NCBI GenBank assembly: GCA_019637585.1
Contig: JAHBVL010000001.1
Location: forward strand, 741,947 to 805,946
Reading direction: 5' to 3'
Source of the DNA: Thermomicrobiales bacterium
GTDB lineage: Bacteria; Chloroflexota; Chloroflexia; Thermomicrobiales; UBA6265
Length of the DNA: 64,000 bases
Shown here: positions 17,466 to 25,918 of the stretch, piece by piece
Layout: every line of letters begins with the position of its first letter
How positions within the stretch are numbered: position 1 is the first letter of the stretch
The notes under the pieces: model-generated
Database searches by the model: none
Told to the model about the DNA's origin: nothing
What the model saw: the letters and a program-made list of their open reading frames with translations, nothing else
Position numbers and translations under genes: made by a program

Positions 17466-18461
17466 CGTCAGCGCCGCAACGATCGTCTCCGTGTTGAATC
17501 GCATCAAACCGAGGTAGCTGTCGCCCGGTGTGCCGGGTTCGCCAAGCGCGTCTGTATAGAGAGAGGGCGCCAGCTCCACGCCGGCATTCTCGGCAAGCTG
17601 CTCCATCAGATCGGGATTGATGACATTCTCGGTGAAGATCGCCGGAACGCCTGTCGATTTGATCGCTTCGATGAGTTCCGCGATGTCGGCGGCGGAAGGA
17701 TCGGAGGCGGCCGTTGATGTGCCCAGAGGTGTGCCGATGATCTCGAAGCCATATCGATCGGCGAAATAGCCAAAGGTGTCGTGCGACGTCACGAGCTTCC
17801 GGGCATCTGGCGGAATCGTCTCCACCTGTTCGACGATCCACTGATCCAGCGCTTCGAGTTCGCCAGTGTAGGCAGCGGCATTGGCTTCGTAGTCGGCCTG
17901 ATGCGCGGGATCGACGGCGACGAGCGCGGCGGTGATGTTCTCGACCATGATCACCACGTTGAGCGGGTTGGTCCAGATGTGTGGATCGTTTGGCCCGTGG
18001 TGGTGGTCGTCATCATCATGCTCCTCCTCCTCGTGCTGCTCTTCCTCGTGCTCGTTCTCGTCGTGGTCGTCTTCGTCATGCGCATCGTCATGGTCCTCAC
18101 CGGCCGATCGCACCGCCACCCCCTCGGAAACGACAACGCGGTCGGCGTCCGGCCGGGCGGCGTCGACCATCCGTTCGAGCCATGGTTCGAAGTCGATGCC
18201 GATTTCGAAGATGAGTGACGCATCGGTCAGACCGACGATCTGGTCGGGCGACGGTTCGAAGGAGTGGGCGTCCATGTTGGGCGTCACCAGCGTCGTGATG
18301 TCGACATGGTCTCCGCCGACCTGATCCACGATGTCGGCAAGAATGCTGAACGTGGCCACGACGCGTACCGGCTCATCCTGGGCACTGACGTTTCGGGTCT
18401 GCGGCAGGGTAAATGAGACTGCCATCGCAGCCAGAAAGAGTGCCAATCCAATGCGCTTCAC
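17460..18461 (-). CDS. Zinc ABC transporter substrate-binding protein, ZnuA-like
   Basis: Cluster A-I metal-binding protein, 333 aa. A Sec-type leader (MKRIGLALFLAAMAVSFTLP) precedes the mature part. Likely metal ligands are His66 (PNMDAHSFEP), His161 (NDPHIWTNP), His227 (SHDTFGYFADRYG) and Glu278 or a later Asp. Between the first two ligands lies a His/Asp/Glu-rich loop (about 123-155), which is typical of zinc-specific ZnuA proteins. It is transcribed divergently from the AztD-like gene, and two Zur-like boxes lie between them. No zinc permease or ATPase is in this window, so it works with a transporter encoded elsewhere. Confidence 0.9.
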   Translation of the reverse strand: MKRIGLALFLAAMAVSFTLPQTRNVSAQDEPVRVVATFSILADIVDQVGGDHVDITTLVTPNMDAHSFEPSPDQIVGLTDASLIFEIGIDFEPWLERMVDAARPDADRVVVSEGVAVRSAGEDHDDAHDEDDHDENEHEEEQHEEEEHDDDDHHHGPNDPHIWTNPLNVVIMVENITAALVAVDPAHQADYEANAAAYTGELEALDQWIVEQVETIPPDARKLVTSHDTFGYFADRYGFEIIGTPLGTSTAASDPSAADIAELIEAIKSTGVPAIFTENVINPDLMEQLAENAGVELAPSLYTDALGEPGTPGDSYLGLMRFNTETIVAALTS

Positions 18462-18515
18462 CGATTTTCCCCCTGTTCCTCGATCCAGACTGATCCGGCT
18501 GTCGCCGGCTTCTGA

Positions 18516-18530
18516 TGAGACATAGTATCA
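18516..18530. promoter_or_regulatory. Zur/Fur-type box 1
   Basis: TGAGACATAGTATCA, a 7-1-7 inverted repeat (5 of 7 arm bases complementary). It has the layout of Fur-family operators such as the Zur box TGATAATNATTATCA. It lies 55 bases upstream of the znuA-like start, in the divergent promoter region. Confidence 0.6.
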
Positions 18531-18601
18531 GTATCTTGCTGATCTGTCCCGTCTGTCTCGCGTGTTCAGGAAGCTTGACATGGCTCGGAAGCGAAGTATA
18601 T

Positions 18602-18616
18602 TGAGATATAGTCTCA
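18602..18616. promoter_or_regulatory. Zur/Fur-type box 2
   Basis: TGAGATATAGTCTCA, a 7-1-7 inverted repeat closely matching box 1 (12 of 15 bases the same) and flanked by AT-rich sequence (TATAT...CATATA). It lies 73 bases upstream of the AztD-like start. Together the two boxes suggest zinc-dependent control of both divergent transcripts. Confidence 0.65.
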
Positions 18617-18688
18617 TATAGCGAGACCGGTTGGCGCCGACGAAACAGACGACATCCTGCAAAGCGCAGGCAAAACAAGGAGAACAAC

Positions 18689-19987
18689 ATGGGACTCGGA
18701 GTGCGAGTCTTGGCGCTCGCATGCGCATTCGCCATTGCATCTTTTGGAATAGGTTCCGGGGTCGAGGGGCAGTCGCCTGTCGCGACGCCAGGTCCGTTGA
18801 CAGGCGGCGCCCTGGTGGTCGCTGACCCGGTGGAAAGCTCTATCGCCATCTTCTCGACTCCAGATCACGAGCTGGTTGCTCAGTTCAGCGGGATCGAGAT
18901 GAACACGCATGCCGGCTTCCTGCCGATGCAGGATGGTCGCATGCTGCTGGTCGACGCGGCGGCGAATCAGCTCGTTGCGTTCGACCTGTGGAGTATCGAC
19001 GGGCCCGTGATTGTCGCGACCGTACCGGTTCCGGCATCAGTCAGTCACATTGCAGTCGATCCGACGGGCACATACGCCGCAGTCGGCTCCAGTGAAGAAG
19101 GCTCAACGATCACGCTCGTCGATCTGACAACCTACACCGCTCAATCATTTGACATTGAGGCCGGTGAAGTTGGATTGATGCTGGGTGGGGATCCGCTCAC
19201 TCTTTTCCATCGCAATGATGTTGCGTCGCAGATCGAGGCCTTCCCGGTCAGTGATCTGGAGGAGGGAGCTACCAGTCCGGTATCGACCGTGGCAACGGGC
19301 GCATTCGGGCATGGCGAAGGAATCGTCCATTCGTTGGGGCGTATCTACGCCGCGACCGACGACGGGGTCGACGTCGTCGACTTTTCTGGCAGTGAACTGA
19401 CCTATCACGCCACGCTTCCGTGGGAGAGTGGGGAGCTGACAGGCGGCCGGGCGTACTTCGTACGCGTGGGCGCGAATGAATCGGTCATTGTTTCGTACAT
19501 CGCCAACCGGGGCACAGAAGAGACACTCTGGGGTGACTGGACGAACGATGTCTACCTGATCAACACCGCGACCGATGAGGTCGTGCGTACGCCGCTCGCT
19601 CCTGGACTGGTTTACCGACTCGGTCTGGCGGAGGATGTGGCGCTCTTCTTCAACCAGCACCCGGATGGAGATTTCGCCCACATCGTCGATGTTGATCCTA
19701 ATTCGCCGGACTTCGGCTCAGTGATTCAGTCGGTGCCGCTAGAGCCGCTGTCCAACGCGGTCGGGCCGGACGATGATCCGTGGGCGGGCGAAAGCCGGGT
19801 CGTGACGATTTCACCTGATGGATCGACGGGGTATGTGACCGCCGGAGGCGATGGCTACATCGCAGTGATCGACATTGCGTCCGGAATGGTGACTGGCAGG
19901 ATCGACACACCCACGGCGCTGGGTTACGGCGGCTACATCCTGGCCGTCGATCCCGGCGTGAGCGTCTGGGATACGATCGGTCGCTAG
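18689..19987 (+). CDS. AztD-like secreted zinc metallochaperone (beta-propeller)
   Basis: Secreted protein, 432 aa. A signal peptide (ALACAFAIASFGIGSGVEGQ) is followed by repeated strand-rich units typical of a propeller (GGALVVADPVESSIAIFS, HIAVDPTGTYAAVGSS, VVTISPDGSTGYVTAGGDGYIAVID). Histidines that could bind metal occur as MNTHAGF, LFHRND, FGHGEGIVHS, TYHATL and NQHPDGDFAH. AztD proteins hand zinc to the AztC binding protein, and this gene sits between two such binding proteins behind Zur-like boxes. AAGGAG lies 6 bases before the ATG. The AztD call rests on context plus overall pattern; a generic surface propeller is the alternative. Confidence 0.7.
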   Translation: MGLGVRVLALACAFAIASFGIGSGVEGQSPVATPGPLTGGALVVADPVESSIAIFSTPDHELVAQFSGIEMNTHAGFLPMQDGRMLLVDAAANQLVAFDLWSIDGPVIVATVPVPASVSHIAVDPTGTYAAVGSSEEGSTITLVDLTTYTAQSFDIEAGEVGLMLGGDPLTLFHRNDVASQIEAFPVSDLEEGATSPVSTVATGAFGHGEGIVHSLGRIYAATDDGVDVVDFSGSELTYHATLPWESGELTGGRAYFVRVGANESVIVSYIANRGTEETLWGDWTNDVYLINTATDEVVRTPLAPGLVYRLGLAEDVALFFNQHPDGDFAHIVDVDPNSPDFGSVIQSVPLEPLSNAVGPDDDPWAGESRVVTISPDGSTGYVTAGGDGYIAVIDIASGMVTGRIDTPTALGYGGYILAVDPGVSVWDTIGR

Positions 19988-20000
19988 GTTCCCGGGCCGG

Positions 20001-20018
20001 CGTGACGTAGGCGTCACG
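20001..20018. promoter_or_regulatory. CGTGACG dyad downstream of the AztD-like gene
   Basis: CGTGACG-N4-CGTCACG, perfect 7-base arms, 14 bases after the AztD-like stop and 108 bases before the next gene. It may be an RNA hairpin or an operator; there is nothing further to tell them apart. Confidence 0.3.
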
Positions 20019-20032
20019 AAACGGAGTCGACT

Positions 20033-20061
20033 CCTCCTTCCCCTCAGCATGGGGAAGGAGG
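20033..20061 (+). terminator. Strong hairpin between the AztD-like and second binding-protein genes
   Basis: CCTCCTTCCCC and GGGGAAGGAGG, perfect 11-base arms with a 7-base loop. No T-run follows, so it may attenuate or protect the transcript rather than fully terminate it. The downstream gene starts 65 bases later. Confidence 0.5.
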
Positions 20062-20125
20062 ACGTTGGTCTCTGTGACGACTGTGCATCTGCCGCGTTGT
20101 CGCGGTGTGTCAATGGAGAACGATC

Positions 20126-21070
20126 ATGACCATTCCGAATCGAGCGCGCTCTGTTGCTGCACTTTGGCTGGCGATACTTGCGCTGCTGGCGGCATCACCG
20201 GGAGCAGGGAGTGCTCAAGGTGACCAACCTCCGCTTCGCCTCCTCGTCAGCACGCCACTCTTCGCCGACATCGTGGCGAATGTGGCAGGCGACCGGGCCG
20301 AGATCAGGTCGGTTACGCCAGAAGGGGCCGATCCCCACACCTACGAAGCGTTGCCTCAGGATCTGGCAGAGGTCTACGAGAGCGATGCCTTCATCTTCAT
20401 GGGCGCTCATCTGGAACCCTTCATCGAAGCGGGAGCGTGGCGGCGGGCGATCGACGATGCGGGTCTCCCTGTGCTCGAAATGGCGGCACATCTCGATCTG
20501 ATCGAGCGTGATCTGGTCATCGACCATGGTGACCACGTGCACGATCTGCGCGACGGCGATCCGCATGTGTGGCTCGATCCCCTGCGGGTCGTTCAGATGA
20601 CAGAGGTGATCGAGGCGTTTCTGACCGAGCTCGATCCGGACGGCGCCGACATCTACGCGAAGCAGGGTGATGCCTACCGGATGGAGCTCGAACAGCTTCA
20701 CCAGGAGATCATGGCCGGACTGGAGGGCATACCGTTGGAAGCGCGCAAGCTGGTCGTTTTCCACGACGCCTATACCTATTTCGCCGATCGGTATGGTTTC
20801 GAGGTCATCGGGGTGGTGCTGAAGAGTCCCCATGCCGAACCCTCCGCGCAGGAATTCCGCGAACTCGTCGACACGATCGATTGGGCTGGTGTGTCGGTCA
20901 TCTTTGCCGAGCCGCAGTTCAACACCGCAATCCTGGATGGCATCGTCGAGCAAACCGGTGTGGCAATCGGCGAGCTCCTGACCGACGCCTTCGCGGGAAA
21001 GGTGAACAGCTACCTCGAGCTGATGCGATACAACCTGGAAAGTCTGGTCACTCATCTTGGCGGCGAGTGA
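20126..21070 (+). CDS. Second zinc/metal ABC substrate-binding protein, AztC/ZnuA-like
   Basis: Cluster A-I metal-binding protein, 314 aa. The ATG at 20126 is preferred because GGAG lies 9 bases upstream; an in-frame start at 20105 is not preceded by one. A hydrophobic leader (RSVAALWLAILALLAASPGAGSAQ) precedes the mature domain. Ligands are probably His71 (EGADPHTYEA), the His of GDPHVWLDP, the His of VFHDAYTYFADRYG and a late Glu/Asp. The His-rich loop is reduced to DHGDHVHD, a contrast with the first binding protein. It probably receives zinc from the AztD-like protein encoded upstream on the same strand. Confidence 0.88.
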   Translation: MTIPNRARSVAALWLAILALLAASPGAGSAQGDQPPLRLLVSTPLFADIVANVAGDRAEIRSVTPEGADPHTYEALPQDLAEVYESDAFIFMGAHLEPFIEAGAWRRAIDDAGLPVLEMAAHLDLIERDLVIDHGDHVHDLRDGDPHVWLDPLRVVQMTEVIEAFLTELDPDGADIYAKQGDAYRMELEQLHQEIMAGLEGIPLEARKLVVFHDAYTYFADRYGFEVIGVVLKSPHAEPSAQEFRELVDTIDWAGVSVIFAEPQFNTAILDGIVEQTGVAIGELLTDAFAGKVNSYLELMRYNLESLVTHLGGE

Positions 21071-21257
21071 GCTGCGCGTTCTGGATTCAGGCCGGCATTC
21101 ATACCGGCTAGAATCGACGTCGGTGGGCAGGGAAGCGTCGGGGCGCCGGTCCCCGAACTACCGGACGCCGGCTCGGTGAATGTAGTTCGGACACCTGTGG
21201 GCCGATCTGGAAGCAGGGCATAGGATCCCGAATTGCGGGGCGTGGGGAGATCGAGCG

Positions 21258-22676
21258 ATGACGACCGAGCTCTGGCAGCTGTCGGCGGCGAATGCGCTGG
21301 CAATGATGCGGGCGAAGACGATTTCTCCCGTTGAGCTCCTGACGTCGATCATCACCCGGGCTGAGGAGACCGAACCGGCGGTCAATGCGCTGACCTTCAC
21401 CTTTTTCGATCAGGCGATGGACGCCGCACGCGAGTCGGAACAGCGATACATGGGTGGCAGCGAGCCGCCTCGCCCGATGGAGGGCATCCCGCTGGGGATC
21501 AAAGAGGAGATGCCGGTCGCCGGGCAGCCGTGCACCAGCGGATCGCTCGTCTACAAGGACGAAATCGCGACCAACACATCGCCCCTGGCGGCGCGGATGC
21601 TGGATGCCGGGGCGATTATCCATGCCCGGACGGCCTGCCCGGAGTTTTCTTGTGCGGAGTTCACCCATTCGCGCCTTTTCGGCATCACGCGCAATCCATG
21701 GAATCTGGCATTCGACGTCGGCGGATCGTCGGGTGGGGCGGCGGCGTCGCTGGCCGCTGGTTCGACGATGCTGGCCGGTGGTTCCGATATCGGCGGCAGC
21801 ATCCGCATTCCGGCGTCATGTTGCGGCGTTGCCGGCTACAAACCACCCTATGGCCGGGTGCCGCAGGACCCTCCCTTCAACCTCGATCACTACTGTCATG
21901 AAGGGCCACTGGCCCGAACCGTGGAGGATGCCCGGCTCTTTCAGAATGTCATTGCCGGTCCCGATCCGGACGATGTCGCTTCATTGCGACCCAAGCTGGA
22001 GATTCCGCCGCCGTCCGGATCGATCGACGGATTGAAGGTGGCGTTGTCGGTCACGCTCGGCGACTACTTGGTCGACGACGATGTGGCCGCGAACACCCTG
22101 GCAGCAGCCGACGCCTTTCGCGAGGCGGGGGCGATTGTGGAAGAAGTTGAGCTGCCCTGGACGCGGGAAGAGATCAGCATCGCCTGCCGGACGCACTTCT
22201 CGCTGCTCTTTGCCGCATGGGTGAAAGAGATCTATGACGAGCATCGCGATCTGCTCACGCCCTATGCCATCGCCTTCGCCAATGAGATGCTGTCCATTCC
22301 GGCGTCGCCGCTGGCTGGCATGGAGATCGAAGGGAGACTCTACAGCGCCGTGGGTCGTGTGCTCGAGGAGTATCAGATTCTGCTTTGCCCGGCTATGGCG
22401 TTGCCGGCTCTCGAAGCGGGCAAGGATTACACCGACGAAGATGCCTTCATCAATGGCGTCCCGTCCCGGCCCGATCGGGACGTGGTGATGACGCCGCCGT
22501 TCAATATCTGCAGCCGCTGCCCGGTGATGAGCGTGCCATCCGGACTCTCCCGCGATGGCGTTCCCACGGGACTGCAGATTGTAGGCCGGACCTACGACGA
22601 TCTCAGCGTTTTCGAAGCCGCTGCGGCATTCGAACGCATCCGTCCCTGGGAAATGCCAGCCGTCGCCTCGATCTAA
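21258..22676 (+). CDS. Amidase signature family amidase
   Basis: Amidase of the amidase-signature family, 472 aa, which hydrolyses carboxamides through a Ser-cisSer-Lys triad. Lys81 is in PLGIKEEMPV, the bridging Ser156 in DVGGSSGGAAAS and the nucleophile Ser180 in GSDIGGSIRIPAS; the 24-residue spacing between the serines is the family norm. No signal peptide, so cytoplasmic. GGGGAGA precedes the ATG. It is not a GatA by context (no gatB or gatC nearby), and the substrate is unknown. A GC-rich hairpin follows 33 bases downstream. Confidence 0.92.
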   Translation: MTTELWQLSAANALAMMRAKTISPVELLTSIITRAEETEPAVNALTFTFFDQAMDAARESEQRYMGGSEPPRPMEGIPLGIKEEMPVAGQPCTSGSLVYKDEIATNTSPLAARMLDAGAIIHARTACPEFSCAEFTHSRLFGITRNPWNLAFDVGGSSGGAAASLAAGSTMLAGGSDIGGSIRIPASCCGVAGYKPPYGRVPQDPPFNLDHYCHEGPLARTVEDARLFQNVIAGPDPDDVASLRPKLEIPPPSGSIDGLKVALSVTLGDYLVDDDVAANTLAAADAFREAGAIVEEVELPWTREEISIACRTHFSLLFAAWVKEIYDEHRDLLTPYAIAFANEMLSIPASPLAGMEIEGRLYSAVGRVLEEYQILLCPAMALPALEAGKDYTDEDAFINGVPSRPDRDVVMTPPFNICSRCPVMSVPSGLSRDGVPTGLQIVGRTYDDLSVFEAAAAFERIRPWEMPAVASI

Positions 22677-22709
22677 TCTGGGTTGCGTGTCTCGGTCAGG
22701 CGTGGCGCC

Positions 22710-22732
22710 GCCCGGCCGTGAACGGGCCGGGC
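22710..22732 (+). terminator. GC-rich hairpin after the amidase gene
   Basis: GCCCGGCC and GGCCGGGC, 8-base arms with a 7-base loop, 33 bases downstream of the amidase stop. No T-run. A second stem (GTCGCCG-TTTA-CGGCGAC, 22795-22812) lies just past the stop of the convergent anti-sigma gene. The two may end the convergent transcripts. Confidence 0.5.
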
Positions 22733-22826
22733 TCACGGCGCAATGGCCCTCTGGACCAAAGATCCAGCCCCGGCAGGGGTATCGCACCGTGAGCGTCGCC
22801 GTTTACGGCGACGACATAGCGTCCGT

Positions 22827-24050
22827 CTATTGTCCGGACACGAAACCCTGGAGCACGGGATTGGTGGACGGCAGCTCATTGCCGATTGAGGGCTCGACGG
22901 TTACCGCGATCAGCTGATAGGGACTCAGATCGGGAGTCAGCGCAGTGACGGCGTTGCCGTTGGCGTCCATTGTCAGCAGTGGACCCGGCACAGAAGAACC
23001 GTCCGGCAGGACATACCAGACCTGATATGTCTGATCGGCGCCAAGCCCGGGCATGCCGAATACGGAGAGGAGTGCCGACGTTCCGGCCGGATCGGCGAAC
23101 ACGATGCCGCCTGAGCCGGGGGTGCCGAGGGTGGTGGGAAGCAGTTCCCAGGTGATGGCTGTGGTCTGCGCCAGATAGGCGTCGCGCTGGGCATTCAGCT
23201 CTTCGATCTGGGTGTTCTGGAACGCGATTTCCTCTTCCAGATTGCCCTTGGTTTCGGCTAACACCAGCGCCGCGATGAGCGAGCCGACACCGAAGAGCAG
23301 TCCGAGTCCGCCCAGAATCCAGGGAAGCCGGGATGGACGCTCCGGTGCGGCTACGGCCAGCTGGGCGGCCGTTGGCTGGGCGCCTGGAGCGATCCTGCCC
23401 TTTGGCCGGCGACGCCGCGACTTCTGTGGTTCGGCCGGTTCCGGCATGCGTGCTGCGGCGGCCGCGATCAGATCCGCGTCGGGGATCTCTCCCGTATCGG
23501 CGTCGGGAAGATCGAGCAGGACGCTGGACTTGAGCGGTTCCAGCGTCGTGGAAGGCTCGTCGAGAAGTGGCTCTTCGTCCGCTGCGGCCTGGTCCGGCGC
23601 TTGATCCTCGCCTGTCTCAGTCGCCGCAACGAGTGGGAGGTCGCCGGGGGCGTCAGATGTCGAGGAATCCTGGATAGGGGATGCTGTGGTGGTCGATGTC
23701 GAGTCGCCGGATTCCTCGACCGTTCCGGTCTGCCCTGCCCGGGCTGATTCCTCATCGATCTGGGCCCGTCTGGCGCTGACCCAGGTCGCCGGTTCCGCAG
23801 TAGTCGAGACTGCAGCCGGTGCGGGGGAACGTGGCGCCGTGTCAGGCGCGATGGCTTGCCGGAGTGTGCGTGCAGCGTCGAGGAGAATGGGGAGCTCATC
23901 CTGGCACAGCTCGCAGTCGCGAAGATGCGCTTCGAATGCGATCCGCTCTTCGGGCGGCAGCGATTCGAGCGCATAGGCGCCGATCTGGGCGTGATGACCG
24001 GCCGGAAGGAGACGCTCCAGCACAGGAGGGAACTCAGGGATGTCGCTCAT
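22827..24050 (-). CDS. RskA-type anti-sigma factor with zinc-binding N-terminus
   Basis: Membrane anti-sigma factor, 407 aa. The N-terminal ZAS-like motif has His42, Cys46 and Cys49 (FEAHLRDCELCQDEL) preceded by GAYALESLPPEE. A long Thr/Glu/Asp-rich disordered linker (about 75-215) leads to one membrane segment (LPWILGGLGLLFGVGSLIAALVL, ~233-255), then a coiled stretch and an extracytoplasmic RskA domain (GTSALLSVFGMPGLGADQTYQVWYV and following). It would hold a sigma factor at the membrane. Its ATG overlaps the stop of the small sigma-like gene by 4 bases, so the two are a coupled pair. Confidence 0.88.
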   Translation of the reverse strand: MSDIPEFPPVLERLLPAGHHAQIGAYALESLPPEERIAFEAHLRDCELCQDELPILLDAARTLRQAIAPDTAPRSPAPAAVSTTAEPATWVSARRAQIDEESARAGQTGTVEESGDSTSTTTASPIQDSSTSDAPGDLPLVAATETGEDQAPDQAAADEEPLLDEPSTTLEPLKSSVLLDLPDADTGEIPDADLIAAAAARMPEPAEPQKSRRRRPKGRIAPGAQPTAAQLAVAAPERPSRLPWILGGLGLLFGVGSLIAALVLAETKGNLEEEIAFQNTQIEELNAQRDAYLAQTTAITWELLPTTLGTPGSGGIVFADPAGTSALLSVFGMPGLGADQTYQVWYVLPDGSSVPGPLLTMDANGNAVTALTPDLSPYQLIAVTVEPSIGNELPSTNPVLQGFVSGQ

Positions 24051-24289
24051 TCGGCCATTTGTCCGGATTCGAGCGCTTCGGCAATGACGTGAAGACCCTC
24101 GCGCATCCAGGTGAGCACCTGCGAGGGCTCGAAGCCGCCCTGGTTGGCGATATCGAGGTAGGTCAGGTCGCTGGCCACCGCCACCGTCAGCACCTTGCGC
24201 TGATCGAGCGGCAACGACGCGACCGCCGCCACCGCGTTCGCGGTCGCGTCGAACAATGCAGGTTCATTCTGTTGTTGATGATCAGTCAC
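24047..24289 (-). CDS. Sigma-70 region-4-like small protein
   Basis: An 80-aa protein that looks like only the C-terminal DNA-binding region (region 4) of an ECF sigma factor. VASLPLDQRKVLTVAVASDLTYLDIANQGGFEPSQVLTWMREGLHVI follows the pattern of LPxxQR...L.Y...IA.....VKxxLxxG. Region 2, which binds core polymerase, is absent, and no upstream in-frame coding extends it. It is coupled by a 4-base ATGA overlap to the anti-sigma gene. Either the sigma factor has decayed, or a minimal region-4 partner controls the anti-sigma factor. An HTH protein of other origin is also possible. Confidence 0.6.
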   Translation of the reverse strand: MTDHQQQNEPALFDATANAVAAVASLPLDQRKVLTVAVASDLTYLDIANQGGFEPSQVLTWMREGLHVIAEALESGQMAE

Positions 24290-24421
24290 GCGATCTGCGC
24301 AATCCCCAGAACTGACTTCCTGAGTGCCAAAGTGTACAGGACGTGACGCTCAGCAGTCAGCAGCCGGGATTCAGTTGGTGATGCGGAGCGAATTGCCCGT
24401 CGAAACGATGCCATGCTGGCG

Positions 24422-24853
24422 CTAGATATCGTCGGCGCGGAAGGCTTCGGCCCGGACGGGCATTTTGTCCGGATGGGGTGCATAGATCAATCCGGCCACG
24501 CGCCCCTTGTCATCGTGAACGAAGAATCTGCGGCTTTCATCGTCGAGCACGAGCGACTCCAGCTCAGAGCCAAGATCCCCAAACCCATCCGAGATGACGT
24601 AGAGCCCGACCTGCCGAACCCGCCGGGCGGTGCCGATGACGTCGCCGTCCTCATTCGTGATCTCCTGGCCATCCCAGGCATCGGCGATCGGCTGATTCGA
24701 GGGCGCCGGCGCTTTCGCCCCGGTCTGCGCACTGGCGGCGTTGGGATCCAGCGCGGTGGCCATCGCTGATTCGACCGCTGCCTTGGGCTCGGCCATCACC
24801 TCGTCGGCGAACTTCTTGATAACGTAGCTGGCTCCCATTTTGGGCAGAACCAT
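24422..24853 (-). CDS. Hypothetical protein with PRC-barrel-like segment
   Basis: A 143-aa protein I do not recognise as a named family. It starts MVLPKMGASYVIKKFADEVMAEPKAAVESAM, has an Ala/Pro-rich linker near residue 45, and then a segment (EITNEDGDVIGTARRVRQVGLYVISDG ... RFFVHDDKGRVAGLIYAP) that resembles PRC-barrel folds with their DGxxIGxV turn. No signal peptide or membrane segment. It shares the strand with the CoA-binding protein gene 53 bases upstream and could be cotranscribed with it. Confidence 0.6.
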   Translation of the reverse strand: MVLPKMGASYVIKKFADEVMAEPKAAVESAMATALDPNAASAQTGAKAPAPSNQPIADAWDGQEITNEDGDVIGTARRVRQVGLYVISDGFGDLGSELESLVLDDESRRFFVHDDKGRVAGLIYAPHPDKMPVRAEAFRADDI

Positions 24854-24906
24854 GGGTGACTCCTCGAGAACGTCGAACCTGGCACGCTTGTGACGATGTA
24901 GGCGGG

Positions 24907-25359
24907 CTACGGCGGTGCGGGAAAAGCATACCCTTTGATCAGGCGAAGGTGCTCCAGGTGTGTGCAGCGGTCCTCGACGAAGTTCAGGCCGCCGTCGGTG
25001 GCGATGCGCCCAGCCTTATCGTTTTTGATGCCGAGCTGCAGCCAGAAGGTTCCCGCACCGGCTTCGACGGCTTTGGTCGCATGATGTGGGGTCATATCGG
25101 CTCGCCGAAAGACATCGACGATGTCGATCTTTTCCGGAACGTCCGTGACACAGCCGTAGATCGGCTCTCCGTCCCAGGTCTTTCCCGCCAGACGGGGGTT
25201 GACGGGGATCACGCGGTAGCCCTGTTTGCGAAGATAGTTCGCCGTTTCATGACTGGGCCGGTCTTCTTTGTCCGACCAGCCAACAACGGCAATGACCCGA
25301 GCGTTTTCGAGAATCTCGCGCAGTTTGGCGTCGGTCTGGTCGCTGGTGTCGGTGTTCAT
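24907..25359 (-). CDS. CoA-binding domain protein, YccU-like
   Basis: A 150-aa single-domain Rossmann-fold protein of the CoA_binding/YccU type. Hallmarks are VIAVVGWSDKEDRPSHETANYLRKQGYRVIPVNPRLAG (about 22-60), DIVDVFRRADM (79-89) and the late GAGTFWLQLGIKND with FVEDRCTHLEH. The family is widespread and thought to bind CoA or a nucleotide; no reaction is established. The ATG has a reasonable upstream GA-rich site. It starts divergently from the small membrane protein gene at 25462. Confidence 0.9.
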   Translation of the reverse strand: MNTDTSDQTDAKLREILENARVIAVVGWSDKEDRPSHETANYLRKQGYRVIPVNPRLAGKTWDGEPIYGCVTDVPEKIDIVDVFRRADMTPHHATKAVEAGAGTFWLQLGIKNDKAGRIATDGGLNFVEDRCTHLEHLRLIKGYAFPAPP

Positions 25360-25461
25360 GAGGAGGGCAATTCTGGTCGGCGCGTCGAGCCTGGGTCACG
25401 TGCATCCATTGTAATGGGTATCATCTGCAGTCTTGGCCGTCTGTCATACCCGGAGAACTCT

Positions 25462-25857
25462 GTGAAGCGCCCTCCCGTGACCCTGGTTCTTGCAGGTCTC
25501 GCTGCAGTTGTCGCTGTTTCTGACCTCGTTGTGATGTTGCAGTTTCTCGAGGTGATTCCGTGGGGAGATGATGACCTGGCGTTCTGGGGCGGCAGATGGG
25601 CGGGCGTGCTGATGTTCGGAATCAGCGGCGCGATAGCCGTCGCCGTCGCGTTTGGTTGGTTGATGCTGAAACCGTGGGCCTACACGGTGACGATGCTGAT
25701 GGCATTGATCGGTTTGTCGGTGCCTGTTTCGGCGCTGATGGCCAACACGACAACCTGGTCGACGGCGCTCTTGCCGATTGTTCTCAACGCTGCGGTGATC
25801 GTCGCCCTGTTTCGACCCGATGTTCGGCAGGCGACAAAGGCTCAGCCCGCCGGGTGA
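25462..25857 (+). CDS. Small four-helix membrane protein
   Basis: A 131-aa hydrophobic protein with four likely membrane segments (TLVLAGLAAVVAVSDLVVMLQF; WAGVLMFGISGAIAVAVAFGWLM; AYTVTMLMALIGLSVPVSALM; WSTALLPIVLNAAVIVALF). GTG start at 25462 with GGAGA 6 bases upstream; the frame is open much further upstream, but that part overlaps the antisense CoA-binding gene and is not credible. No named family recognised; similar small polytopic proteins are common in Chloroflexota. It stands alone between divergent and downstream operons. Confidence 0.65.
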   Translation: MKRPPVTLVLAGLAAVVAVSDLVVMLQFLEVIPWGDDDLAFWGGRWAGVLMFGISGAIAVAVAFGWLMLKPWAYTVTMLMALIGLSVPVSALMANTTTWSTALLPIVLNAAVIVALFRPDVRQATKAQPAG

Positions 25858-25918
25858 TGCATCCGGCTCGCCGAGCCGCGATCTGGTTTTCGCCAGGATC
25901 GCTGACGCCGTATCAGGC

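Noticed and set aside
24856..25461. Upstream part of the long plus frame before the small membrane protein.
   Set aside because: It is antisense to the CoA-binding protein gene; a GTG with a good ribosome site at 25462 explains the downstream membrane protein.
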